From Andreprevotia chitinilytica DSM 18519 (GTDB lineage: Bacteria > Pseudomonadota > Gammaproteobacteria > Burkholderiales > Chitinibacteraceae): 64,000 nucleotides of DNA. The stretch is taken from positions 62,001 to 126,000 of the forward strand of contig NZ_JONM01000008.1 in NCBI RefSeq assembly GCF_000711875.1, given 5' to 3'. The stretch's first letter is position 1, and each line of letters starts with the position of its first letter. Position numbers and translations under genes: made by a program. Below are positions 16,045-24,503 of the stretch, piece after piece. The notes under the pieces were generated by a model. That model saw nothing but the letters and a program-made list of their open reading frames with translations. It was not told where the DNA came from and did not search any database.

Positions 16045-17288
16045 CACGCCGCGACTTGTGCAACCTTGGGCTGGCTATCGAATACCAGAAGTAGGGCAGT
16101 GCGCTCGCCCTGAGTGATGTTCTTGGCTTGGCATGGCCAGTGGCGGCCCGAGCGGCTGCTGACGAAATCGCCATGCTCACCTGCCAGGAACATGGCGGCG
16201 CTAGGCGTGATGGCGGAGAGCGGCCGGCCGAGTAGATCAGCCGGTGGAATGTTGAGTTGCTCGCAAGCGCGCGAGTTGGCAAATTCGACAATGCCATCCC
16301 GTACCAGCATGAAAGCGATCGGCAGCGAATCGGCTACATCGCCCGCCAGCGGGTCGGTGACGGAGAGTGCGGCTTCGGCGGCTTTGACGTGACTGATGTC
16401 GATGGCGATCGACAGGATATAGATGTCGCCCTCGCGCACCAGCGGTTGCTTGGTGATATCGAACCAGTGGGTACGACCGTTGGGGAGTGTCCAGTGATCG
16501 ACCACGCGAATCGTTTGGCCGTCCTCCAGGACTTCCTTGTCGCCGGTGGTGAAAGGGAGCTGGGTTTCTTCCAGGCCCATGTGCGATTGCACCAGCAACT
16601 CATGACCGAGCGTGGTCTGCGTAGCGCGGTTCACCAACAAGAAGCGGCCGTGTTTGTCGCGCACGAAGATCAGATTGGGGCTGGAGTCGATAATCTGGTG
16701 TACGAACAGCTGTTGGTTGAACAGCGCTTCTTCAGTCGTCTTGAGCTGCGTGATGTCACGGATGACGGCCACACATTCTTTGAGCGAACGCGGCTGCAGG
16801 CGTGCTTCGAATACGCGGCCTTCTTTATCGTTATTGGAAAGGCGGTATTCGAAGTGTTGTGGCTGATTGCTGCTTTGGACTGCGATCAGCGCTTCCAGAT
16901 ACTGGCGCGAGATGCGTGCGGGTAGCAGGCTGGCGAGCCGCGCTTCGGTGCCATCAGCAGTATCGGCAGAGGGATGGTGCGGTGTGCAGGCGTTATTCAA
17001 TGCAGTGACTGCGCGCGTGCCATAGTCGATGACCCAGATCAGGTCGGGCAGGCTGCGATAGAGCGCGTCGTCGGTGTCGTTAGTGGGGGCTGGTGCCGGG
17101 GCTGCTGGTGCGGCAACCGTTTGCGGCTGGGCCGGGAGCCGAAAAAAAACGACCAAACATGCGGCGAGACCGAGCAGGGGAACGATCGAGAGCCATCCGA
17201 ACGGGATCAGCGCGACGGTCAGGCAGATCAGCAACAGGCCGACGGCGAGAACGATGCGGCGGGTGACGGATTGGGCGGGCGCAGTCAT
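16044..17288 (-). CDS. membrane-anchored multi-PAS protein without output domain
   Basis: The protein has 414 residues. Two membrane segments lie near residues 10-52 (VLAVGLLLICLTVALIPFGW and LSIVPLLGLAACLVVFF) and an Ala/Pro linker follows. Three PAS-like modules come next: one from about residue 75 (LYRSLPDLIWVIDYG), one from about 195 (QQLFVHQIIDSSPNLIFVRD, with a PAC end LSIAIDISHVKAAE) and one from about 320 (VADSLPIAFMLVRDGIVEF). There is no histidine kinase, GGDEF, EAL or MCP domain after the last PAS, so it can only signal through a partner. The frame is open far upstream through tRNA-Asp; the ATG at 17288 is the credible start. Confidence 0.8.
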   Translation of the reverse strand: MTAPAQSVTRRIVLAVGLLLICLTVALIPFGWLSIVPLLGLAACLVVFFRLPAQPQTVAAPAAPAPAPTNDTDDALYRSLPDLIWVIDYGTRAVTALNNACTPHHPSADTADGTEARLASLLPARISRQYLEALIAVQSSNQPQHFEYRLSNNDKEGRVFEARLQPRSLKECVAVIRDITQLKTTEEALFNQQLFVHQIIDSSPNLIFVRDKHGRFLLVNRATQTTLGHELLVQSHMGLEETQLPFTTGDKEVLEDGQTIRVVDHWTLPNGRTHWFDITKQPLVREGDIYILSIAIDISHVKAAEAALSVTDPLAGDVADSLPIAFMLVRDGIVEFANSRACEQLNIPPADLLGRPLSAITPSAAMFLAGEHGDFVSSRSGRHWPCQAKNITQGERTALLLVFDSQPKVAQVAA

Positions 17289-17433
17289 GTCGTTAGGATA
17301 TCGAGAGACGCATGCCCAGTGCAACGGCCGTGATCGGAGTTTGCGACGCGAGACCAGATAAAACAGACAGAGGGAAGAGACTGCGAGTTCGCCGTGTATT
17401 GACTGATCGGAGAGATCTGGCGAGGGATGGTGC

Positions 17434-17510
17434 TGGCGGAGCGGACGGGACTCGAACCCGCGACCCCCGGCGTGACAGGCCGGTATTCTAACCAACTGAA
17501 CTACCGCTCC
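17434..17510 (-). tRNA. tRNA-Asp (GTC)
   Basis: A 77-base gene on the minus strand beginning GGAGCGGTAGTTCAG, with anticodon GTC in CCTGTCACG, T-loop GGTTCGAGTCC and encoded CCA. Acceptor and T stems pair fully. It is 46 bases downstream of tRNA-Val and is probably cotranscribed with it. Confidence 0.97.
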
Positions 17511-17556
17511 GCAGCGGTTTTCGACGTATCCAGCAACACGATAAAACCAGTGTTAG

Positions 17557-17632
17557 TGGTGGGTGATGACGGGATCGAACCGCCGACATTCTGCTTGTAA
17601 GGCAGACGCTCTACCAACTGAGCTAATCACCC
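17557..17632 (-). tRNA. tRNA-Val (TAC)
   Basis: A 76-base gene on the minus strand beginning GGGTGATTAGCTCAG, with anticodon TAC in CCTTACAAG, T-loop GGTTCGATCCC and encoded CCA. The acceptor stem GGGTGAT/ATCACCC is perfect. Confidence 0.97.
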
Positions 17633-17650
17633 CTCGTCGAGAGAGGCCGA

Positions 17651-17680
17651 ATTAAAGCACAGCGGTTTTTGGGGTGTCAA
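17651..17680 (-). promoter_or_regulatory. sigma-70 promoter of the tRNA-Val/tRNA-Asp unit
   Basis: On the minus strand TTGACA (17675-17680), an 18-base spacer and TTTAAT (17651-17656), followed by a GC-rich discriminator (TCGGCC) of the kind seen at stable-RNA promoters. It lies 19 bases upstream of the tRNA-Val 5' end. Confidence 0.8.
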
Positions 17681-17858
17681 CACCCCTTGGATGAAATAAT
17701 TTTTCAGCTTGGTTCAAGTCGATTGTGCTTGTCAGGATCGTGCTGCTTACGGTATGCGGGCGATAACCAGAGGTACCGACATATGCCACGGTGGTACGCG
17801 CCGGGCCGTTACAGGTACACTTGCCCGACATTTGTGACCTCGCCTGTAAAGTTGGCCC

Positions 17859-18707
17859 GTGAAACCGTTTCTGTCGCTTGTTTCCCCCAGGATTACCCCC
17901 GCTGTGCGTTGGCTTGAATTGGCCCTCGCGGTGCTATTGGCGTGGGTTGCGGCGGGTCTGTTCTGGCAACTGGCGGGTTCGCGCTCGGACGCGGTTCGTC
18001 TGGCCCCGCCAGCCACGCCACCCAAGGCGGCCGAAGTGGCGTGGGGCAGTGCAATCAATTGGTTCGGTGCGAGCGAGAGCACGCAGGCCCAAGCCAGCAG
18101 CCTGCCCGCGCAACTCATCGCAGTGATTGCCGGCAACGACCAAAGCAGCGTGGCGATTTTCTCCGGTGTGCAAGCCAGTAGCGTGGCGGTGCGTGTGGGT
18201 GAGGAATTGCAATCTGGCGTGCGGCTGGTGAAAGTGGCGCGCGATCATGTCGAGATCGAACGGAACGGCGCGCGGGAAAGCCTGTTGTTGCCCCAGCCGA
18301 CTGCCAGTGGCATGAGTTCGTTGGCGCCACCATCGTCGGCGAATGGCCTGGCTGCCGGGGCGCGCCCCCCAGTGGGTGCGGCGATGCCGCCCGATGCGCC
18401 GCCTATCATGCTCGCTCGCGGCCAGCTCGCCGCCGTGCTGACTACCGGCAATATCGCCGATTGGGCCAAGGGCCTGTCTGTCGTCAAGGATGGTGGCCTG
18501 CAGATTGATGACGTGGCGCAGCAGCCGTTTGCCCGCGCCATCCAGCTGCAGAATGGCGACATCATCAAGAACATCAATGATCGGCCAGTGACCTTGCTGT
18601 CCGATATTTCCGTGCTTTATTCGGTATTCAGCCAGCAGAACCAGGTGGCGCTCGTCGTGCAACGTCACGATGGCACGCTGCGGCTGCGCTACCAGATTCA
18701 ACCTTGA
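17859..18707 (+). CDS. gspC: type II secretion system protein GspC
   Basis: The protein has 282 residues. A short cytoplasmic start is followed by one membrane helix (residues 19-40, LELALAVLLAWVAAGLFWQL), the HR domain (SSLPAQLIAVIAGNDQSSVAIFS...VGEELQSGVRLVKVARDHVEI), a Pro/Ala-rich linker and a C-terminal PDZ domain (LQNGDIIKNINDRPV). GspC links the inner-membrane assembly to the GspD secretin. The start is GTG at 17859. The gene is followed after eight bases by gspD. Order C-D-E is typical, but gspF-N are not in the window. Confidence 0.92.
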   Translation: MKPFLSLVSPRITPAVRWLELALAVLLAWVAAGLFWQLAGSRSDAVRLAPPATPPKAAEVAWGSAINWFGASESTQAQASSLPAQLIAVIAGNDQSSVAIFSGVQASSVAVRVGEELQSGVRLVKVARDHVEIERNGARESLLLPQPTASGMSSLAPPSSANGLAAGARPPVGAAMPPDAPPIMLARGQLAAVLTTGNIADWAKGLSVVKDGGLQIDDVAQQPFARAIQLQNGDIIKNINDRPVTLLSDISVLYSVFSQQNQVALVVQRHDGTLRLRYQIQP

Positions 18708-18715
18708 GAACAAAA

Positions 18716-20902
18716 ATGCCGCTTTTCCTCAAGCGCTCGATGCTGCCTTTCCTGCTGGCCGGCGTATTGTCCGGCCCGCTGTCCGGTCCCTTGTGGGCCG
18801 CCGATGACAAGGTCACGCTCAATTTCGTCAATTCGGATATCGACTCGACCGTACGTGCGGTGGGCCTGATTGCCGGCAAGAACTTCATCATCGATCCGCG
18901 CGTGAAAGGCACGATCAATATTGTGTCGTCGCAGCCGGTCGATAAATCAGCGGTGTATTCGATCCTGCTCGCCGCCTTGCGCCAGCAAGGGTTCACGGCG
19001 GTGGAGAAGGGCAATCTGGTGCGCATCCTGCCGGAAGCCGATGCCAAGCAGCATTACAGTGCAACCACCAATAAGAATATCTCGGTGAGCGGTGACCGGA
19101 TCGTCACGCAGGTCTTCCCGCTGCAGTTCGAATCAGCCGCGCAAATGGTGCCGATCCTGCGTCCGCTGATTTCGCCGAACAACGCCATTGCCGCTTATGC
19201 ACCGGGCAATCTGCTGGTAATCACGGATTACGCCGACAACATCAGCCGGCTGGATCAGATCATTCGCAATGTCGATCAGCCACCGGCGAACGATATGTTC
19301 ACCATCCGGTTGAAGTACGCATCGGCGTTCGATGTGGTGCAGACCATCGGCAAGCTGCTGCCTGAAATTGGCGGCCAGACAGGCACGACGGCCGCTGCGG
19401 GCAGCGAAGGCGCGAAGCGCAGCATCGTGGTGCCGGATACGCGCACCAATAGCCTGCTGATCCGTGCTGAAAACCCGGTGCATGCCCAACAGATTCGCAA
19501 GTTGGTCGATACGCTGGATCAACCGGGTGCGGCCGGCGGCAACATCCACGTGATCTATCTGCGGAATGCGGAAGCGGTGAAGCTGGCCGGCACGCTGAAA
19601 GGCATCCTCACCGGGCAGGACTCCGGTTCGAGCAGTTCTTCCAGCACCATGAGTGCACCGACGACGACCGCCAGTACCAGTAGCTCCGGCGCGGCTACGG
19701 CAACGCTGGCAAGTAATTCCAGCAGCTCATCCAGTTCCGGTAATGCGGCGGCGAGCGTGCAGGTCAGCGGCGCGACGGTGTTGATTCAAGCTGATGCAAT
19801 GACCAATGCGCTGATCATCACCGCGCCGGACAACATCTACAACAACGTGCGTTCGGTGGTCGACAAGCTCGATATGCGCCGCGCCCAGGTTTACGTCGAG
19901 GCCTTGATCGCCGAGGTCAATATCACCAAGAGCGGCGATTTCGGTTTCCAATGGCTGTTGGGCGGTGGCGGGAGCGATCTCGTCGGTGTCGGCGCCAGCA
20001 TTCTCGGTAGCGGCACCAACAGCCTGGCCAGCATCCTGACCGGCATCGCCAAAAAAGATACCAGCGCCATCCCGAGCGGCTTCAACGTTGGCGTCCTCAA
20101 CGGCAACCCGTTCCAGAGTGGTGGCAAGACGCCGACGCTGGGGATTCTGGCGACTGCGATGCAGGCCAGTGGCAATGCCAATATCCTCTCCACACCGAAT
20201 CTGCTCATGCTCGATAACGAAGAAGCGCAGATCATGGTCGGTCAGAACATTCCGATCGTGACCGGGACCCAGTCCTCAACGGGGAGCAATCCGAATCCGT
20301 TCACAACGGTCGAGCGCAAGGACATCGGTATCACGCTCAAGGTGAAGCCGCAGGTGTCCGAAGGTGGCAGCATCACGCTGAACGTGTATCAAGAGGTATC
20401 GGACATCGATAGCTCGGTGAACACCAACGGCGCGGGCATTGCCACGACCAAGCGCTCCATCTCGTCCAAGGTGCTGATCGACAGCGGTCAGGTCATCGTG
20501 CTGGGTGGCTTGATCAAGGACAAAATATCCAACAACAACAGTAAGGTGCCGGGGCTGGGTGACGTGCCGGTGCTGGGGAATCTGTTCCGCTACGAAACGC
20601 GGGCGGCAGAGAAAACCAATCTGATGGTGTTCCTGCGGCCGGTGGTATTGCGCGATGGCGATGCCGCGCGGACCTTGAGCAACGAGCGTTATCAATATCT
20701 GCGCGAGCAACAGGGCGCGTTTGATATGCCCAGCCGCTTCGCCTTGCCGGACCTGCCCAAGCTGCAGTTGCCGGAACAAGCGTCGCCGACAGCGCCGGTG
20801 ACGAAGGTCGATCCCGCGGTGAAGGCTGATTCGACTTTCAAAATCGAGCCTGCTGCGAAGCCGGATTCCAGCAGTACCACACCAGCTAAATCGCAGCCAT
20901 GA
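18716..20902 (+). CDS. gspD: type II secretion system secretin GspD
   Basis: The protein has 728 residues: signal peptide (LFLKRSMLPFLLAGVLSG..LWA), N0 domain (VTLNFVNSDIDSTVRAVGLI), N1-N3 repeats, a Ser/Thr-rich insert in N3 (about residues 300-345) and a C-terminal secretin domain with SGQVIVLGGLIKD and VPVLGNLFR. It forms the outer-membrane pore of the type II system. A TTG at 18704 is in frame and overlaps the gspC stop, but the ATG at 18716 gives a normal signal peptide and is preferred. The Ser-rich insert is coded by a low-complexity stretch near 19625-19740. The stop overlaps the gspE ATG. Confidence 0.95.
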   Translation: MPLFLKRSMLPFLLAGVLSGPLSGPLWAADDKVTLNFVNSDIDSTVRAVGLIAGKNFIIDPRVKGTINIVSSQPVDKSAVYSILLAALRQQGFTAVEKGNLVRILPEADAKQHYSATTNKNISVSGDRIVTQVFPLQFESAAQMVPILRPLISPNNAIAAYAPGNLLVITDYADNISRLDQIIRNVDQPPANDMFTIRLKYASAFDVVQTIGKLLPEIGGQTGTTAAAGSEGAKRSIVVPDTRTNSLLIRAENPVHAQQIRKLVDTLDQPGAAGGNIHVIYLRNAEAVKLAGTLKGILTGQDSGSSSSSSTMSAPTTTASTSSSGAATATLASNSSSSSSSGNAAASVQVSGATVLIQADAMTNALIITAPDNIYNNVRSVVDKLDMRRAQVYVEALIAEVNITKSGDFGFQWLLGGGGSDLVGVGASILGSGTNSLASILTGIAKKDTSAIPSGFNVGVLNGNPFQSGGKTPTLGILATAMQASGNANILSTPNLLMLDNEEAQIMVGQNIPIVTGTQSSTGSNPNPFTTVERKDIGITLKVKPQVSEGGSITLNVYQEVSDIDSSVNTNGAGIATTKRSISSKVLIDSGQVIVLGGLIKDKISNNNSKVPGLGDVPVLGNLFRYETRAAEKTNLMVFLRPVVLRDGDAARTLSNERYQYLREQQGAFDMPSRFALPDLPKLQLPEQASPTAPVTKVDPAVKADSTFKIEPAAKPDSSSTTPAKSQP

Positions 20903-22371
20903 GCGCCCGGCTGGTTCCTTACCACTTCGCGCGCGAGCACGGCGTGGTCGATGCCGGCAGTCTGGATGAAGCCAGCCTGACGGTGTGGATGCGGCGTGGC
21001 GCTTCGCTGAGTGCCTTGAACGAACTACGTCGGCTGGCTGGCAAACCGCTCGATATCGCCTTGCTGGATGCCGAAGATTTTGAGCGCCAGCTTGGCGTGC
21101 TGTTCAGTGGCAATGGTGCGCGTTCGGCATCGATGGTGGGGGATCTCGAACAACACATCGACCTCACGCGTTTGGCGCAGGAAGTGCCGGAAGTTGAAGA
21201 CTTGCTGGCGGCGGAAGGCGATGCCCCGATCATTCGCCTGATCAACGCCTTGCTGACCGAAGCGCTGCGCGAAGGCGCATCTGACTTGCACATTGAACCG
21301 TTCGAGACGCGTTCAGTTGTTCGCTTTCGCGTCGATGGTCAATTGCGGGACGTGCTGGAGCCGAAACGCGCGTTGCATGGCGCATTGGTATCGCGGATCA
21401 AGGTCATGGCTGGGCTGGATATCGCTGAAAAGCGTCTGCCGCAGGATGGCCGGATTACTTTGCGCATTGCTGGCCGACCCGTCGATGTGCGGGTGTCCAC
21501 GCTGCCGACCGGGCATGGCGAGCGCGTGGTGCTGCGGCTATTGGATAAATCAGCCGGCCGACTCAATCTCGAAAAGCTCGGCATGGTCGGCGATACCTTG
21601 AAGCAGCTTGAAGCGCTGCTGCGCCAGCCGCACGGCATCATCCTCGTCACCGGCCCGACGGGCTCCGGCAAGACGACCACGCTGTATGCCGCCTTGGCAC
21701 GCATGGATACGGCCACCAGCAACATCATGACGGTCGAAGATCCGATCGAATATGACCTGGACGGCGTCGGACAAACCCAGATCAATCCACGCATCGACAT
21801 GAGCTTTGCCCGGGCCTTGCGCGCCATCCTGCGCCAAGACCCGGATGTGATCATGATCGGCGAAATCCGCGATCTGGAAACCGCGCAGATCGCCGTGCAA
21901 GCCTCGCTGACCGGCCACTTGGTGCTGGCGACACTGCATACCAACGATGCAGCCAGCGCGGTAACACGGTTGATCGATATGGGCGTCGAACCCTTCTTGC
22001 TGTCGTCGTCGTTGCTTGGCGTGTTGGCGCAACGCTTGGCGCGCACGCTCTGTGTGAGCTGCAAGCTGCCGCATGCGGTATCTGAGTCGGAAGCGAGCGA
22101 GATCGGTTTGCCAGTCGATGCGAGGGTGTATCAGCCGGCTGAATGCGAAGAATGCAACCAGTCCGGCTATCGAGGCCGTACCGGTATTTACGAATTACTG
22201 GTGGTGGATGAATCCTTGCGCGAGCTGATCCACGGCCAAGCGCCAGAGCAAGAGCTGAAACGCCATGCTGCAGCGCGCGGCATGCTCTCGTTGCGGCAGG
22301 ATGGGCTGCGGCGCGTGCTGGATGGCCGTACCAGCGTCGAAGAAATCTGGCGCGTAACGCGGGACGCCTGA
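20899..22371 (+). CDS. gspE: type II secretion system ATPase GspE
   Basis: The protein has 490 residues. The N-terminal domain contacts GspL. The catalytic part has Walker A GPTGSGKTTTLYA, an Asp box (TVEDPIEYDLDGVGQTQINP), Walker B (DPDVIMIGEIRD), a His box (LVLATLHTNDA) and a C4 zinc motif (CVSCKLPH, CEECNQSGYRGRTG). It is the cytoplasmic hexameric ATPase that drives pseudopilus growth. The CxxC pairs and RGRTGIYELL support GspE over PilB. It overlaps gspD by four bases (ATGA). Confidence 0.96.
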   Translation: MSARLVPYHFAREHGVVDAGSLDEASLTVWMRRGASLSALNELRRLAGKPLDIALLDAEDFERQLGVLFSGNGARSASMVGDLEQHIDLTRLAQEVPEVEDLLAAEGDAPIIRLINALLTEALREGASDLHIEPFETRSVVRFRVDGQLRDVLEPKRALHGALVSRIKVMAGLDIAEKRLPQDGRITLRIAGRPVDVRVSTLPTGHGERVVLRLLDKSAGRLNLEKLGMVGDTLKQLEALLRQPHGIILVTGPTGSGKTTTLYAALARMDTATSNIMTVEDPIEYDLDGVGQTQINPRIDMSFARALRAILRQDPDVIMIGEIRDLETAQIAVQASLTGHLVLATLHTNDAASAVTRLIDMGVEPFLLSSSLLGVLAQRLARTLCVSCKLPHAVSESEASEIGLPVDARVYQPAECEECNQSGYRGRTGIYELLVVDESLRELIHGQAPEQELKRHAAARGMLSLRQDGLRRVLDGRTSVEEIWRVTRDA

Positions 22372-22535
22372 GTTGCCGATGGCGCTGACCATCATGCTGT
22401 TGGAATTAGGCAACGCCTATCCGGTTTGAAAACACGCTTGCCGGTCGCGGTCGTCGGCTGGCAATGGGGCAGGGCAAGTTGCTGCGGTATAGTCGTTCAA
22501 GCTTGTGTGAATAGAACGATGTAGCGGAGGGAGCG

Positions 22536-22853
22536 ATGTCAGTCGGTTTGCGTGCACAGGATCAACGAAGTGCAGTGCGTGTACCGATGAATTGTCCCGT
22601 CAAGTTGCGTACGCTGGACTTCGGGCTCTCGTATTACGGTGCTTGTATCGACCTGAGCGTGACCGGGCTGACTGTCCGCAGCATGTTCGTGCCGCGTCCG
22701 GATGAGGAGGTGGAAGTGTTCGTGATGCCACCCAAGAATGGTCATCAGCAACGCTCGCCGCTTGCCATGCGCGCCCGCGTGGTGCGCTGTCACGAAGTCG
22801 AAGCCGGCCGTTTGTACGAGTTGGGTCTGCTGATCAGCGAGATTCTTCGCTGA
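22536..22853 (+). CDS. PilZ-domain protein (c-di-GMP binding)
   Basis: The protein has 105 residues, a bare PilZ domain. Both ligand motifs are present: RxxxR at 11-15 (RSAVR) and DxSxxG at 39-44 (DLSVTG). Such proteins respond to cyclic di-GMP and often act on surface attachment, pili or secretion. GGAGGGAGC lies upstream of the ATG. Its stop overlaps the start of the next gene. It lies close to the type II secretion genes, so a link between c-di-GMP and secretion is possible but unproven. A diguanylate cyclase with its own inhibition site is encoded at 38478-39758. Confidence 0.9.
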   Translation: MSVGLRAQDQRSAVRVPMNCPVKLRTLDFGLSYYGACIDLSVTGLTVRSMFVPRPDEEVEVFVMPPKNGHQQRSPLAMRARVVRCHEVEAGRLYELGLLISEILR

Positions 22854-23425
22854 TGCGCATCCTCGCCGCTTTGCTCTTTTCGTTTTTCTTGCTACCTGTC
22901 GGCGCGGCCCCTGCTACCGATGCGACTGCGGTGCGGATCGATGCGCATCGCGATGGCGGCAAGATCATGGTCGAGGGGGAGTTTTCCGCTCCGGTTCCGC
23001 GTGAGTTGGCTTGGCAGGTGATGGTTGATTTCGATCATATGACCGATTTCATGCCGAAATTGACGAAAAGCCATGTGCTCAACCGCGAGGGCGAAAAACT
23101 CACGGTCAATCAGCATGGCACCGTGCATGTCGGCTTTTTCGATGTGGCTTTCGATTCGACGCGGGAAATCGAGCTCAAGCCGATGAGCGAAATCGACTCT
23201 CACTCGGTTGGCGGCGATACCGGTGCCATGCACAGTGTCGCCACGCTGGCGCAGCAGGATCAGCAGACCGTGATAAGCTACCGCGCCGAATGGGTGCCGA
23301 CTTCCGTATTGATCGCAAGCTTTGGCGTCAGCACCCTCAAGAATCAGCTTGGTGAGCAATTTCAGGCCATGGTGCATGAAATGATTCGCCGGGCCGCAAA
23401 GACTTCTGCCAAACCACACGATTGA
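22853..23425 (+). CDS. exported SRPBCC (START-like) family protein
   Basis: The protein has 190 residues with a signal peptide (ILAALLFSFFLLPVGAA, cleavage likely after AAP/ATD). The rest is a polyketide cyclase/START-like fold: VEGEFSAPVPRELAWQVMVD, FDHMTDFMPKLTKSHVL, then beta strands and a long C-terminal helix (LGEQFQAMVHEMIRRAAK). Proteins of this fold bind lipids or other hydrophobic ligands in a cavity; its ligand is unknown. The ATG overlaps the last base of the pilZ stop, so the two are translated together and the pair may act in the same process. Confidence 0.8.
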   Translation: MRILAALLFSFFLLPVGAAPATDATAVRIDAHRDGGKIMVEGEFSAPVPRELAWQVMVDFDHMTDFMPKLTKSHVLNREGEKLTVNQHGTVHVGFFDVAFDSTREIELKPMSEIDSHSVGGDTGAMHSVATLAQQDQQTVISYRAEWVPTSVLIASFGVSTLKNQLGEQFQAMVHEMIRRAAKTSAKPHD

Positions 23426-23506
23426 GTGGTCTGGTTCCAGACCGGCTTCAAACCCGACATCAAACCCCACGTCCAACCGACTTCCAAAGTATCCCGCTAG
23501 ACATCC

Positions 23507-24415
23507 ATGCCCTATCTCGCGCTAAAAATTGATGTAGACACCTACCGTGGCACCCGCGAGGGCGTGCCCAAACTGGCAGAGGCGCTTAAGCGCCACAATG
23601 CCAACGCGACCTTCCTCTGGAGCTTGGGCGCTGATCACACCGGTCGTGCGATCAAGCGTGCTTTCCGTCCTGGGTTCATGAAGAAGGTATCGCGCACCTC
23701 GGTGCTGGAGCATTACGGCGTTAAAACCTTGCTCTACGGCACCTTGCTGCCGGGACCGGATATCGGTAGGCGTTGCGCAGGCATCATGCGTGAGATCGCC
23801 GCCCAGGGCTTCGAGAACGGCATCCACACCTGGGATCACGTGCGCTGGCAAGATGGCGTCGCCACTGCCGATGCCGACTGGACCGCTGCCGAGCTCAATG
23901 CTGCATTCCAGCGTTTCAAAGAGATTTTTGGTGAGCCGCCACTGACCCACGGTGCCGCTGGCTGGCAGATGAATGCCCATGCGTACCGGCTTGAGCAGCA
24001 GCTGGGTTTCACATACGCATCGGACGGGCGCGGCACGCAGCCGTTCTGGCCGATGGTGAATGGCGAGCTGGTGCGCGTACCACAGTTGCCAACTACCTTG
24101 CCGACGCTGGATGAGCTGATTGGTGTGGATGGCCTGACGGTCGATAACGTGCATGAGCACCTAATGCGTCTGACCGAGACGGCTTTGCCGACCGGCCACG
24201 TCTACACCTTGCATGCTGAATTGGAGGGCATGAAGTTGCTACCGGTGTTCGAACGCCTGTTGGCGGGGTGGACAGCGCAAGGCTACCAGCTGGTGAGTGT
24301 GAACCAATTGTTCGAGACGCTGGATGTGCAGCAGCTGCCATACCACAGCGTTGAGATGGGTGAGATTCCCGGTCGGAGCGGCACGTTGGCTTTGCAGGGC
24401 GCTGCTTTCCCTTGA
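23507..24415 (+). CDS. ArnD-like polysaccharide deacetylase (NodB fold)
   Basis: The protein has 302 residues and is very like ArnD, the deformylase of 4-deoxy-4-formamido-L-arabinose-undecaprenyl phosphate: KIDVDTYRGTREGVPKLAEA at the start, then IHTWDHVRWQ, AAGWQMNAHAY, ASDGRGTQPF and TLHAELEGMKL. The Asp pair at 9 and 11 and the His in HTWDH fit the metal centre of the NodB fold. No other arn or pmr gene lies in the window, so it is a lone copy; it may act on lipid A or on another lipid-linked sugar. It ends at a bidirectional terminator. Confidence 0.8.
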   Translation: MPYLALKIDVDTYRGTREGVPKLAEALKRHNANATFLWSLGADHTGRAIKRAFRPGFMKKVSRTSVLEHYGVKTLLYGTLLPGPDIGRRCAGIMREIAAQGFENGIHTWDHVRWQDGVATADADWTAAELNAAFQRFKEIFGEPPLTHGAAGWQMNAHAYRLEQQLGFTYASDGRGTQPFWPMVNGELVRVPQLPTTLPTLDELIGVDGLTVDNVHEHLMRLTETALPTGHVYTLHAELEGMKLLPVFERLLAGWTAQGYQLVSVNQLFETLDVQQLPYHSVEMGEIPGRSGTLALQGAAFP

Positions 24416-24435
24416 TGGCTTGCAGCCAGACAAAC

Positions 24436-24466
24436 AAAAACGCCGGTTCAAACCGGCGTTTTTTGT
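24436..24466. terminator. bidirectional terminator between arnD-like and DHH genes
   Basis: AAAAACGCCGGTT (24436-24448), CA loop, AACCGGCGTTTTTT. The A-run and T-run on each side serve both converging genes. Confidence 0.92.
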
Positions 24467-24503
24467 TTTGAGCGAGACAAGATCAATCAGTGATCAATCT
24501 GTA

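Noticed and set aside
17289-17495. N-terminal extension of the PAS protein
   Set aside because: It would read through tRNA-Asp; the credible start is the ATG at 17288.
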